From Aplectana chamaeleonis (lineage: Eukaryota; Nematoda; Chromadorea; Rhabditida; Cosmocercidae): a stretch of 64,000 nt of DNA. The DNA lies in the NCBI GenBank assembly GCA_029168955.1, contig JAPDOI010000131.1, positions 248,001 through 312,000 of the forward strand. Direction: 5' to 3'. Shown piece after piece: positions 61,401-64,000 of this stretch (its first letter is position 1; every line of letters starts with the position of its first letter). The notes under the pieces are model-generated. The model saw nothing but the letters and a program-made list of their open reading frames with translations. It was not told the DNA's origin and ran no database searches. The translations under genes and the position numbers were made by a program.

Positions 61401-63950
61401 CTGAATGGAGTTCATGAGAGGGAGAGTTAAATGAAGGAAGTTCGTTGCTCGCGTTTCTAAAGTTTTGCCTTGTGTCGCGTGAGAGCAAGGTTTGGTCTGT
61501 ATTACGAATTTCCCATTTTTCTCTAACTACGGCTTCTTTCAGAATTGCCGTAAGATTTCTCAGAATGGGGTTTTGATATTTACTGGCGTACGACCGAACA
61601 TCAATAATCCGTGCCCAAAATTGTGTGGTGATCGTTAGGTGATACATATAAGGGGGCCCTCTGGTAGGACCGCTTGGTCCCGGCACGATTCACCTTTCTC
61701 CCAACGCGATTATCATCCTGTTGTGTGATGCAACAGCGGCAGTCCGCAAGTGCGGACCGGAATTTGGCACCGAGAACCACAGTACTTCACGTAGAAAGTG
61801 CAAGCCGTAAGCATGAGCCGATTATCTTGGCTGAAGAACCCTGACCTTGCCAAGTGCCAGGGTCAGGCGGTCGTTTTCCCTCTGGACAACAGGGGCGACG
61901 TAAAAATTTAGATTATCTTTAGGAAGGGGACGTAAAAATTTCGGGCCAAATTTTAAAAAAGCCGGATATGTTTTCAGTTGCGTTTCTCTCTCTGTGAAGA
62001 AAACAGGTCGTGGAGCGAGGGGTTCGGACGTGGTTGTCACACATATTGTAATAGAGAACTTTAGCACAGCACCACAACAGTACATGTGAGAAAAGTATCT
62101 TTACATAACGATACAATCGACATATTTTGAGCAGCATTCAAATTTTCAGCACATAAAACACATTTTTGGACGAGCTACATTCAGTAATCGGGCCTATTGC
62201 TGCTGAATATCTTTACTTCGAAAATTGGACAACGTACGTCCCCCCATGAAATTTCTGATTTTCAAAATTCTGAAAAAAAAAGATTCAGATTCTCCATGGA
62301 ATTCCCCACAAACTGATATCTAATACCCTCCCGCAACCTTAAAATCACGAAGAAAATCGCCTAAACCACGTTTTGCCGTTGTCCAAAACCGTTGTCCAAA
62401 ACCACGCCTTCGGCCAAAATTGGACAACGGTATTTTTTTCAAAAAAGCAATTTTAACATCCTAAAGGTGAAATTCACATATTTGGAATACCTTCCACTCA
62501 CTACCACGATTTCGCTCGGAAACTTCTCAATTAAGAGCATTCCGGAGCAAAGGGTTTTACTTACCACTGCGGCTTGCCGCCGAAAAATATCGCGCTCCAA
62601 TGCCAAGCCGCGTTCGCCACCTGCGGTGGTTTGTGGGCACTGTTGCGCAGTGCAGTGCCCGCGAACCCACCGCCGGTGACACCCCTCTCCCACCCGCGCT
62701 CGCATCCCTTCTGTTTAAACAATACTACTTAGGAATCAAACTTTTTTCAACCTGTGAAGGTTTACACACCCACAAAAGGGTTTTACACACCCGGAGGTCT
62801 TGATGCAAACCTAGTTGGAGGTGACCACTCAATTCCTATCCGTCAAAATGTAGACTTCTGCCGGTATAGTCTATTTGATAGTGCTATCAGTCATTGTTCT
62901 CACAGAAACCCCATCAAGATGCTTAGAAATTTGATAGTGCGTAATTCAGTCTTCCTGCGTATCCCGAGTGGCCCCATCTAACTAGGTTTGCACTCAGGTG
63001 TCGTGAAGCCTTATGTTGTAGAGAGTCCAAAACGTCCCCGAATAATGCTCGGCATATGCCAGAGTTTTGCTCATTCCGAGGTTGGAATCCATTGAAAGTT
63101 AGGAGACGTCCTTCGTCCTCAGCGTAATTTCCTCCACTACAAAAATTTCCTATCATTTCAAGCTTGTAAATTTCGTCATTTTTCTAGCATTTTTGTAGCA
63201 TGTTAGCTTACTGCACGATCAAGATTAGGACGAAACCTATCGCGAGCAAGGAACAAGTATACAGCGTTTATATGATTTCTGCTTCGAATGGCCCACATTT
63301 TTCTAAGTCGTTATGCCATCATGAGATTGTGAGGCGATCTGTGTCACAATTTTAACTACTTCTTTCTCAATACGGATGTTGCTGCTCATGGGCAAGTCAA
63401 AGCTACACTCCCGAGACTAATCAGTCGGATGGGAAAAGCAGTAACTATTTTTTTGAAAATCCAGGCTGAAATGTCCTTTTTTGAAATTTTTGACCACAGA
63501 AACTGGAAACTTAACTTTTTCCAGGACCTGAAGGGGGACGTAAAAGTTTCGAACATGTTCCAAAAATTTTGATCTCTAAGGAGGGGACGTAGCTTCTTCG
63601 AGGTCCTGGACAACGGTCTGCCTTACCCTGCCAAGTGCGACGGTCTTGATCTTTCAGCGTAATGGTGGGATCGAAAAATTGTTAGTCAACAATCAATGAT
63701 ACAACGGCAGCAAGTTATATCAGTAAATCCAGTGCAGTATGACAGTTTATTGAGTGTATCATTTGAACTTGTGAAGAAAACGTACTGTTAAAGTCAGCGT
63801 TTATGTGCGCCTACGTTATAGTGTCCTTTTTTCAGCGGACCGTTCAAATCAAATCAAGCCTGTGGATCTCCAGTATGCACATTCCCAAGGGCGACATGTT
63901 GTGCTCCATATGTCAAGAAGATCGTCAACAAACAGTTTGTTTGCGCGTAG
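1..63950 (+). CDS. giant secreted mucin with nine thrombospondin type-1-like modules (whole gene model, 5' partial)
   Basis: Spliced model of 19 exons: 1-10492, 33940-34057, 34130-34234, 39883-39999, 40064-40155, 40431-40548, 51866-52041, 52104-52224, 52406-52575, 52635-52752, 52890-53071, 57745-57862, 58705-58768, 58882-58993, 60639-60811, 60869-60989, 61061-61178, 61235-61362, 63836-63950. Every junction keeps phase, and exons 2-19 give 755 residues plus a stop. Layout: about 3,490 residues of Thr-rich heptads, then nine cysteine-rich TSP1-like modules. Thr-rich tracts are the usual acceptors of mucin-type O-glycans and TSP1 repeats bind matrix and glycans, so a secreted surface, gland or gut-lining mucin is inferred. 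The last residues are inside the final module, with no transmembrane segment or GPI-type tail. The signal peptide and start lie upstream of base 1. Two 1-nt deletions in exon 1 break the frame as given. I do not recognise a specific named orthologue. An alternative is two neighbouring genes split at the 23.4-kb intron, but matching phase 2 and module continuity argue against that. Confidence 0.85.
5979..10275 (+). repeat. Ser/Thr/Ala-rich mucin array, 105-bp higher-order repeat
   Basis: After a short transition (SITTVPTS) the code switches to heptads such as [14 protein letters not shown] and TSTSTAA. Five heptads make a 35-residue, 105-bp unit: for example the CGTCTACTAGCACGGCAGC core recurs at 6241 and 6346. 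About 40 units continue to about 10275, where the repeats decay into a non-repetitive Thr/Val/Pro linker ahead of the cysteine module. The last third contains a homogenised subset in which CCGACCACCACAGTGCCC and GCGGCGACATCAACC recur at fixed spacing (9700-10130), a sign of recent local expansion or gene conversion. Confidence 0.95.
10564..11602. mobile_element. non-autonomous hAT-like element
   Basis: The left end reads CAGGCCTGTGCAAAAC and the right end, reverse-complemented, CAGGGCCGTGCGGAGATC. Both continue into inverted CCGTTTCC-type subterminal motifs. The flanks are ACAACAAC (10556-10563) and ACAACGAC (11603-11610), an 8-bp target duplication with one mismatch, which is the hAT size. 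The roughly 1-kb interior has no transposase-like frame, so it is non-autonomous. Confidence 0.7.
12259..12833. mobile_element. MITE-like inverted-repeat element
   Basis: Imperfect terminal inverted repeats of about 50 bp face each other: the left arm contains TGCATTCAATACGTGTCGAA and TATGCAGTCAACTCGA; the right arm, reverse-complemented, contains TGCGTGTTGAATATGC and TTCAACTCGAGT. The interior is 480 bp with several GCACGTG-containing direct repeats (12640-12750) and no recognisable protein. No clear target duplication was seen. Confidence 0.55.
13795..13870 (-). repeat. possible tRNA-derived SINE head
   Basis: Read on the minus strand, it has an A-box-like GATGGTTCAGT followed about 25 bases later by a good B box, GGGTTCGAGTCTCG, flanked by a short CACGAG/CTCGTG stem. 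It does not fold into a full tRNA by eye and has no evident anticodon arm, so a SINE promoter fragment is preferred to a tRNA gene. Confidence 0.35.
15232..15466. mobile_element. TA-flanked foldback MITE (Tc1/mariner-like ends)
   Basis: Two arms of about 100 bp are near-perfect reverse complements: the left starts CAGTTGACCGCAATGTTAAA and the right ends with its complement. TA lies on both sides (15230-15231 and 15467-15468). The centre is a short spacer around 15330-15365. A diverged relative occurs at about 41695-42197. Confidence 0.7.
15525..16040. repeat. cluster of interleaved direct and inverted repeats (GAAGCTGACGCGCA family)
   Basis: The 14-mer GAAGCTGACGCGCA or its complement TGCGCGTCAGCTTC, with small variants, appears at least seven times in both orientations between 15568 and 16020. 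Copies are separated by the blocks AAGTCCTTAAAAATCATGGC and TGTATTGTGCAGTCT. The arrangement is mosaic rather than tandem, as if hairpin elements inserted into each other. Confidence 0.65.
16250..16650 (-). pseudogene. RTE-type LINE reverse transcriptase fragment
   Basis: On the minus strand the frame reads [12 protein letters not shown], then [26 protein letters not shown] and [13 protein letters not shown]. These are the order and spacing of the N-terminal half of RTE/BovB-type reverse transcriptases (pre-palm 'TAEAL', 'P-x-x-W-x-x-A-x-I-x-P-x-x-K-K' and 'NYRGISLL'-like motifs). The palm with the catalytic YADD/FADD motif is missing and the frame decays after 16350, so it is a dead truncated copy. 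Confidence 0.75.
20327..22138. mobile_element. hAT-like element with 8-bp target site duplication
   Basis: Ends are CAGGGATGTGCGGCAA and its complement TTGCCGCACATCCCTG. Subterminal CGGCAAACGGCAATCGGCAA-type repeats are present at both ends. The flanks are identical octamers CTTAGCAC at 20319-20326 and 22139-22146. The same site without the insertion (GTGCTAAG on the plus strand) is preserved once at 18075-18082 in the opposite foldback arm. The interior lacks a hAT transposase frame but contains an RTE-like scrap (about 21055-21160). Confidence 0.9.
21055..21160 (+). pseudogene. short RTE-like reverse transcriptase scrap inside the hAT element
   Basis: The plus-strand frame reads [14 protein letters not shown] followed by [11 protein letters not shown]. 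This matches the region around the first catalytic Asp of RTE reverse transcriptases, 'F-x-D-x-x-x-A-F-D'. It is about 35 residues long and breaks down on both sides, so it is a captured or inserted remnant. Confidence 0.6.
22975..23587. mobile_element. MITE with GC-rich terminal inverted repeats
   Basis: The left end GGAGTCGTTTATACTTCCGG and the right end (complement of GGAAGTATAAACGACCCC) are inverted, each followed inward by a GGCGCGGCGCGGC-type GC block. The interior is about 560 bp and includes a second small inverted pair around 23040-23160. No coding potential recognised. Confidence 0.65.
23983..24526. mobile_element. TTAA-flanked MITE (AGGCATCGT ends)
   Basis: TTAA flanks both ends (23979-23982 and 24527-24530). 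The element begins AGGCATCGTCCACGATGA and ends with the complement of AGGCATCGTACGCGC. TTAA duplication is the hallmark of piggyBac-type integration; the element is non-coding. Confidence 0.65.
24840..25106 (-). repeat. tRNA-derived SINE
   Basis: On the minus strand the head carries an A box, TGTGGCGTAATGG (complement at 25081-25093), and a B-box-like GGATTCGATCC (complement at 25039-25050) at tRNA-like spacing, but no proper acceptor or anticodon stem. The body continues through the AGCCAAACCTACTATCCC block to about 24840. Confidence 0.55.
25468..26069. mobile_element. TTAA-flanked MITE (AGGCAGCATA ends) with long inverted arms
   Basis: TTAA lies at 25464-25467 and the degraded TTAG at 26070-26073. 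The arms share AGGCAGCATA, ACATGGTCG/CGACCATGT-type blocks, ATAACAGCATAA and CCATCCAGGATG in inverted order, so most of the element folds on itself. Non-coding. Confidence 0.7.
26187..28644. mobile_element. 2.5-kb foldback element
   Basis: Outer ends TACTCTGAGAGAATC (26187) and its complement (to 28644). The arms match through the CGATGCCCCAGC...CGGCATGCT block (26495-26605 versus 28095-28215) and an AT-rich block ending CCCAATAATTTTGTATTTAC (26775-27000 versus 27725-27960). The loop is about 700 bp. Each arm holds an open frame sharing [18 protein letters not shown] and [16 protein letters not shown]. Of about 11 base differences between these stretches roughly half are silent, so coding is not proven. 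Confidence 0.75.
31976..32455. mobile_element. TTAA-flanked MITE (AGGCAGTGTTCACGAT family)
   Basis: TTAA at 31972-31975 and 32456-32459. The left end AGGCAGTGTTCACGAT pairs with the complement of the right end AGGTGCTCACGATG. The interior (32160-32400) is shared in the opposite orientation with the MITE at 59561-60046, including the GAAGAACGGGGC/GCCCCGTTCTTC block. Confidence 0.7.
33434..33566. repeat. small inverted repeat (GTCGGCACGGATCGCACTGA)
   Basis: GTCGGCACGGATCGCACTGA at the left faces its complement TCAGTGCGATCCGTGCCGAC at the right, around a GTGCGCGTACTGAGTTTGCG core. The core and right half recur at about 56565-56640 in the 53.1-57.7 kb intron, so this is a dispersed repeat. Confidence 0.6.
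33940..34057 (+). CDS. exon 2: end of TSP1-like module 1 plus cysteine extension
   Basis: Acceptor TTTTTAG|T, donor CAG|GTATCA, phase 2 in and phase 0 out, 39 residues after the split codon. It supplies the last TSP1 cysteines (CNIGVC) completing exon 1's domain, then the extension [11 protein letters not shown] and NGKHACGPQ. The same pattern recurs in exons 10 and 12 almost residue for residue. Confidence 0.9.
34130..34234 (+). CDS. exon 3: first half of TSP1-like module 2
   Basis: It follows a 72-nt intron; acceptor TCTTTAG|C, donor AAG|GTAGGA, phase 0 on both sides, 35 residues. It opens with a PNTTETPL linker (compare PNYTTPLAP in exon 11), then [18 protein letters not shown] and TGAGCFK. 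The intron falls inside the domain, unlike the standard modules, and the domain resumes at [10 protein letters not shown] in exon 4, which restores the C-x-x-C-G order. Confidence 0.88.
35733..35873. repeat. 141-nt near-perfect hairpin built from a tRNA T-arm/3' end
   Basis: ATCACAAGGTAGCCGAGTTG at the left is the start of an arm of about 68 nt whose reverse complement runs to 35873 with only two or three mismatches and virtually no loop (centre near 35803). Each arm includes GCAGGTTCGAGTCCTGCCTG, which is a B box/T-loop with a closing stem like the 3' end of a tRNA. A related degraded stretch, AAGGTTCGAATTCTGCCTAC, lies at 36225-36245 in front of the same CTTGTGATCAT tail. Confidence 0.85.
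37499..37974. mobile_element. TTGA-flanked MITE (AGGCACAGTCCAA family)
   Basis: TTGA at both sides (37495-37498 and 37975-37978). The left end AGGCACAATCCAACC pairs with the complement of the right end, CTTGGACTGTGCCT. A second copy in the opposite orientation lies at 43230-43705 and is flanked by TTAA, so TTGA here is probably a variant of the TTAA target. Confidence 0.7.
38680..39420 (+). repeat. irregular ACCGGCTGAG-core repeat array in two blocks
   Basis: About 15 copies of a core ACCGGCTGAGSGG (variants with CTGATCGGG, CTGAAGAGC, GGTCAGTGGG) occur in a first block (38680-38950) and a second (39250-39420), separated by about 300 bp of unrelated DNA. Spacing varies from about 20 to 45 bp. 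Block-specific phrases follow the core: GGCATGGCTTTACCG in block 1 and CAGTGAATACCGG or CACCATT in block 2. Two inverted cores (TCAGCCGG) follow at 39436-39466. Confidence 0.8.
39883..39999 (+). CDS. exon 4: end of TSP1 module 2 joined to start of module 3
   Basis: Acceptor CTTTAG|TGT, donor ACG|GTGAGT, phase 0 both sides, 39 residues. It starts [10 protein letters not shown], continues [15 protein letters not shown] to close module 2, and then runs through VVMA directly into WSEWT of the next TSP1. The FPR/CC extension and the CCP linker present elsewhere are missing, so modules 2 and 3 are classical tandem TSP1 repeats. Confidence 0.87.
40064..40155 (+). CDS. exon 5: middle of TSP1-like module 3
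   Basis: It follows a 64-nt intron; acceptor GATTTCAG|A, donor AC|GTACTG, phase 0 in and phase 2 out. Thirty residues: [19 protein letters not shown] and GENGCVC. The TACGSC form is the module's usual C-x-x-x-C-G-x-C arrangement. Confidence 0.88.
40431..40548 (+). CDS. exon 6: end of module 3 plus extension (diverged)
   Basis: Acceptor AATTTCAG|C, donor CTT|GTAAGT, phase 2 in, phase 0 out, 39 residues, the same length as exons 2, 10 and 12. It reads [22 protein letters not shown] and NGVKICGPL. The FPR motif is replaced (NSTTR), while the CC and CGP positions are kept. Confidence 0.88.
40739..40996. mobile_element. 258-bp hAT-type MITE
   Basis: Ends CAGGGATGAGCGGA and TCCGCTCATCCCTG; identical 8-bp flanks ATCAGCAG at 40731-40738 and 40997-41004. 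The interior is made of inverted TTTCGCGTTTCGC/TTCCGAAACCCG motifs. Perfect target duplication suggests a fairly recent insertion. Confidence 0.9.
41695..42197. mobile_element. diverged inverted-repeat MITE related to 15232-15466
   Basis: The arms contain GGCACTTTGCCAGATTTTGTC and, on the right, the complement of GATGACGAAATCTGGC, together with ATCGATCGACAGCACAGCTG/CTGTGCTGTGGATCGAT. The outer GCAATGTTAAA and TAACTGTAG ends recall the 15232-15466 element. A central part has been inserted or diverged. Confidence 0.55.
43230..43705. mobile_element. TTAA-flanked MITE (AGGCACAGTCCAA family, second copy)
   Basis: TTAA at 43226-43229 and 43706-43709. Right end GGACTGTGCCT; the left end is degraded (ATACACTGTCCAAGC). 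The interior matches 37499-37974 in reverse complement (TCAATAGCCCCGTTCTCCCC, CTTGTACGAATCCAGAGACA). Confidence 0.7.
43721..44164. mobile_element. TTAA-flanked MITE (AGGCAGTGTTCACGAT family)
   Basis: TTAA at 43717-43720 and 44165-44168. Left end AGGCAGTGTTCACGATAAAT; right end is the complement, ATCGTGAACACTGCGT. It sits only 11 bp from the previous MITE, and its outer side abuts the end of the LINE reading frame, so it probably inserted into the LINE. Confidence 0.8.
44165..45274 (-). pseudogene. LINE ORF2 reverse transcriptase region (CR1/Jockey-like), broken
   Basis: On the minus strand, in order: [73 protein letters not shown] (45274-44736), then [18 protein letters not shown] and GYGI (44700-44484), then [15 protein letters not shown] and the catalytic FADDLKIY (44539-44165). 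These are the reverse transcriptase blocks of non-LTR elements. The frame shifts at least twice, so it is not functional. The 3' end is cut by a TTAA MITE. Confidence 0.88.
45281..46982. mobile_element. 1.7-kb inverted-repeat insertion splitting the LINE
   Basis: The left end (CTGGGATTCATGAACGCAGC near 45287) and the right end (complement of CATGAATTCCAG near 46982) are imperfect terminal inverted repeats of about 70 bp including the shared GAACCGGCATTCACAA-like part. TCCTCA occurs just outside both ends (45275-45280 and 46983-46988). The interior is AT-rich with long T and A runs. LINE homology stops at the left side and resumes at the right side. Confidence 0.6.
46983..48087 (-). pseudogene. 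LINE ORF2 endonuclease and linker region, broken
   Basis: The minus strand from 48065 reads [34 protein letters not shown] and [17 protein letters not shown], the start of an exonuclease-endonuclease-phosphatase domain with its N-A-R-S and T-E-T-W motifs. Further down (about 47480-47330) it reads [13 protein letters not shown], a stop, then [11 protein letters not shown] with the catalytic S-D-H. The linker follows at 47195-46990 ([18 protein letters not shown]). In-frame stops and frame changes make it a pseudogene. Confidence 0.82.
48084..48793 (-). pseudogene. LINE ORF1 (nucleic-acid-binding protein), broken
   Basis: The minus-strand frame opens at 48793 with [15 protein letters not shown], a short amphipathic helix, and meets a TAG about 30 codons later. 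The longer open part (48629-48084) includes [39 protein letters not shown] and [16 protein letters not shown], typical of the RRM/C-terminal part of LINE ORF1 proteins. It lies directly upstream of the endonuclease in the same orientation. Confidence 0.65.
48868..50281. repeat. 42-bp minisatellite (CGCTTGGCGCAC unit)
   Basis: About 33 copies of a unit of about 42 bp with the constant core CGCTTGGCGCAC, a middle TCCAGTTGGGTCCC and a variable third part. Several multi-unit blocks are duplicated: GTGGTGCTTGGCGCATTCAC at about 49115 and 49591, and the ACATCTTGTTCAGCGCTTGG pair near 49240, 49725 and 49805. Because 42 is a multiple of three and the unit lacks stops, long frames appear on both strands; they are treated as incidental. 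Confidence 0.93.
51423..51652. mobile_element. 230-bp TTAA MITE
   Basis: TTAA at 51419-51422 and 51653-51656. Ends AGGCAGCATTCACGATGATC and the complement of ATCGTGAACACTGCCT. A further orphan right end, ATCGTGAACACAGCC, lies at 51756-51770, about 100 bp before exon 7. Confidence 0.85.
51866..52041 (+). CDS. exon 7: TSP1-like module 4, first part
   Basis: Phase 0 in, phase 2 out (TC|GTAAGT), 58 residues: linker [12 protein letters not shown], then [30 protein letters not shown] and FGCPC. The acceptor GGTTCAG is not strongly pyrimidine-rich, so the first few residues could differ; the cysteine part is secure. Confidence 0.86.
52104..52224 (+). CDS. exon 8: end of module 4 plus extension
   Basis: 62-nt intron before it; acceptor TTTTTAAG|T, donor AAG|GTGAGA, phase 2 in and 0 out, 40 residues. 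It reads [22 protein letters not shown] and [10 protein letters not shown]. The final CGPQ motif is replaced by CSRK. Confidence 0.88.
52406..52575 (+). CDS. exon 9: TSP1-like module 5, first part
   Basis: Acceptor ACTTCTTGCAG|G, donor AG|GTAAAC, phase 0 in, 2 out, 56 residues: [11 protein letters not shown] linker, [33 protein letters not shown]. Confidence 0.9.
52635..52752 (+). CDS. exon 10: end of module 5 plus extension
   Basis: 59-nt intron before it; acceptor TTTTTCCAG|A, donor CAG|GTAACC, 39 residues: [34 protein letters not shown]. This is the closest to the family consensus and nearly identical in layout to exons 2 and 12. Confidence 0.93.
52890..53071 (+). CDS. exon 11: TSP1-like module 6, first part
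   Basis: Acceptor GATTTGTAG|C, donor AA|GTACGT, phase 0 in, 2 out, 60 residues: [14 protein letters not shown] linker with two N-glycosylation-type sequons (NYT, NNT), [28 protein letters not shown] and TGCPC. NIT in the loop is a third potential sequon. Confidence 0.92.
53820..54140. mobile_element. MITE-like inverted-repeat element
   Basis: The left arm AACGAGCCAAAAATAGTCCT with CACGGCCCTAAACTTTGATG and the right arm (complement of CAGGTTTAGGGCCGCACAGG and GTGCTCGTTCGTAGCC) are reverse complements over about 70 bp, including a shared CACGCCCACTT-like inner end. The loop is about 180 bp. Confidence 0.6.
55868..56097 (+). repeat. CAGCAGTTGGGG short repeat array
   Basis: Copies of (GAG)CAGCARTTGGGG recur about every 24-33 bp with degenerate spacers, about eight copies. 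A similar sequence in the opposite orientation occurs at 41280-41470 (CCCAACTGCTGC, CCCAACAGCTGC, CCCAGCTGCC). Open frames here are leucine- or glutamine-rich repeat artefacts. Confidence 0.75.
57745..57862 (+). CDS. exon 12: end of module 6 plus extension
   Basis: Acceptor ATACTTGCAG|T, donor CAG|GTACTA, phase 2 in, 0 out, 39 residues: [34 protein letters not shown]. Confidence 0.92.
58376..58554. mobile_element. 179-bp MITE with strong terminal inverted repeats
   Basis: Left GCCTAGCTTGCACGGATGAG and right (complement) GCCTAGCTTGCTCGAATGAG, both followed by TCCGGGC and GCAAGCAGCG, so about 40 bp match with only a few differences. It lies in the 842-nt intron between exons 12 and 13, which otherwise holds nothing recognisable. 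Confidence 0.75.
58705..58768 (+). CDS. exon 13: start of TSP1-like module 7
   Basis: Acceptor CCTTTTCAG|C, donor CAAG|GTAATC, phase 0 in and phase 1 out, 21 residues plus one base: [13 protein letters not shown] linker and TCCPTQ. It splits the module before the tryptophan motif, an extra intron compared with modules 4-6. Confidence 0.85.
58882..58993 (+). CDS. exon 14: core of module 7
   Basis: Acceptor TTTTTTGCAG|GC, donor AC|GTTAGT, phase 1 in, 2 out: [25 protein letters not shown] and YGCSC. NDT is a potential N-glycosylation sequon. Confidence 0.9.
58994..60638 (+). other. intron 14 (1.6 kb)
   Basis: Phase 2, GTTAGT donor, AATTTCAG acceptor. Most of it is the TTAA-type MITE at 59561-60046. 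In 59230-59460 there is a GTAGATCACTTCGCGCGCATC-like stretch shared with 42241-42310 in reverse orientation. Nothing coding was recognised in 60050-60630. Confidence 0.8.
59561..60046. mobile_element. TTAA-type MITE (AGGCAGTGTTCACGAT family, degraded left flank)
   Basis: Left end AGGCAGTTTTCACGATAGAT (flank TCAA), right end is the complement of the family terminus followed by TTAA at 60047-60050. The interior is shared with 31976-32455 (CGTTTGCAGCCGATGTGTGT, GGGAAGAACGGGGCTTTTGA). Confidence 0.7.
60639..60811 (+). CDS. exon 15: end of module 7 fused to start of module 8
   Basis: Acceptor AATTTCAG|A, phase 2 in. It reads [33 protein letters not shown] and then, without the usual phase-0 intron, the linker [16 protein letters not shown]. 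It must end after the G at 60811 (phase 1) to join exon 16. The next dinucleotide is GC, not GT, and reading on gives an immediate TAG (60814-60816). Confidence 0.82.
60869..60989 (+). CDS. exon 16: core of module 8
   Basis: Acceptor TTCTTTTCAG|AG, donor AC|GTAAGT, phase 1 in, 2 out: [34 protein letters not shown]. It has the double WxxW of canonical TSP1 repeats. NRT is a potential sequon. Confidence 0.9.
61061..61178 (+). CDS. exon 17: end of module 8 plus diverged extension
   Basis: 71-nt intron before it; acceptor ATTCTTGAAG|A, donor CCG|GTACGC, phase 2 in, 0 out, 39 residues: [36 protein letters not shown] is kept, FPR and the CGP ending are altered. Confidence 0.85.
61235..61362 (+). 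CDS. exon 18: first part of module 9
   Basis: 56-nt intron before it; acceptor AACACAG|G, donor AG|GTTAGT, phase 0 in, 2 out, 42 residues: [34 protein letters not shown]. It lacks the long linker and the CCP motif. Confidence 0.88.
61363..63835 (+). other. intron 18 (2.5 kb)
   Basis: Phase 2, GTTAGT donor, CTTTTTTCAG acceptor. It contains scattered GGGGACGTAAAAATTT motifs (61890-61935, 63530-63590), a CCAAGTGC-GGTC block at 61853 and 63631, and repeated TTGTCCAAAACCG/GGACAACGG pieces (62380-62430), suggesting one or more degraded elements. No host coding sequence recognised. Confidence 0.75.
63836..63950 (+). CDS. exon 19 (terminal): end of module 9 and stop codon
   Basis: Acceptor CTTTTTTCAG|C, phase 2 in. 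37 residues and [35 protein letters not shown], stop. The protein stops exactly where other modules read ACGPQ, so there is no C-terminal membrane anchor. Confidence 0.9.
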
Positions 63951-63980
63951 AAATGGCGTTACTAGTGCGTTTGTTAAAAG

Positions 63981-63986
63981 AATAAA
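63981..63986 (+). terminator. polyadenylation signal AATAAA
   Basis: A canonical AATAAA 31 bases after the stop codon implies a very short 3' UTR. The cleavage site is near or just beyond the window end. Confidence 0.75.
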
Positions 63987-64000
63987 CGATTCTCCTGTGA

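Overview
The window looks like nuclear DNA of a nematode, most likely a strongylid (clade V) parasite. This is inferred from very short introns (56-72 nt) beside huge ones, T-rich acceptors ending CAG/TAG, an AATAAA polyadenylation signal, exon-shuffled thrombospondin-type modules on a mucin, and a heavy load of MITEs, foldback elements and degenerate LINEs. There are no bacterial-type operons. The species cannot be named from the sequence.

One plus-strand gene can be reconstructed from base 1 (its 5' end lies outside the window) to a stop codon at 63948-63950. Its first visible exon (1-10492) is a >10 kb, almost pure Thr-rich mucin tract: PTTTTTV heptads in a 42-bp higher-order repeat up to about 5.98 kb, then Ser/Thr/Ala-rich heptads in a 105-bp higher-order repeat up to about 10.3 kb. 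The exon ends with the first of nine cysteine-rich modules. Eighteen further small exons carry the rest. Each module is a thrombospondin type-1-like repeat (WSEW, C-x-x-T-C-G-x-C, R-x-R-x-C, G-C-x-C, then C-N-x-x-x-C), usually followed by an extension (FPR-x-[ST]-C-C, then a later G-K-H-A-C-G-P). In the standard layout a phase-2 intron follows the GCPC motif and a phase-0 intron follows the GPQ motif. All 18 introns are phase-consistent, and 17 have GT-AG ends. The protein within the window is about 4,250 residues and ends without a membrane anchor, so it is probably a secreted, heavily O-glycosylated mucin.

The mucin reading frame is continuous except for two 1-nt losses (near 256-259 and 4656-4659), which split it over three frames. 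They are either assembly errors in the repeat or real lesions.

Everything else is intron filled with repeats. The 23.4-kb first intron holds a TTAA-flanked MITE family, hAT-like elements with 8-bp target duplications, a 5.8-kb foldback element with a 1.8-kb hAT-like insertion (the opposite arm preserves the empty site), a second 2.5-kb foldback, an RTE-type reverse transcriptase fragment and a tRNA-derived SINE. The 5.6-kb intron at 34.2-39.9 kb holds a 141-nt perfect-style hairpin made from a tRNA T-arm and an irregular ACCGGCTGAG array. The 11.3-kb intron at 40.5-51.9 kb holds a broken CR1/Jockey-like LINE on the minus strand with a 1.7-kb insertion, plus a 42-bp minisatellite directly upstream of its ORF1. 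No independent host gene was found in the introns.
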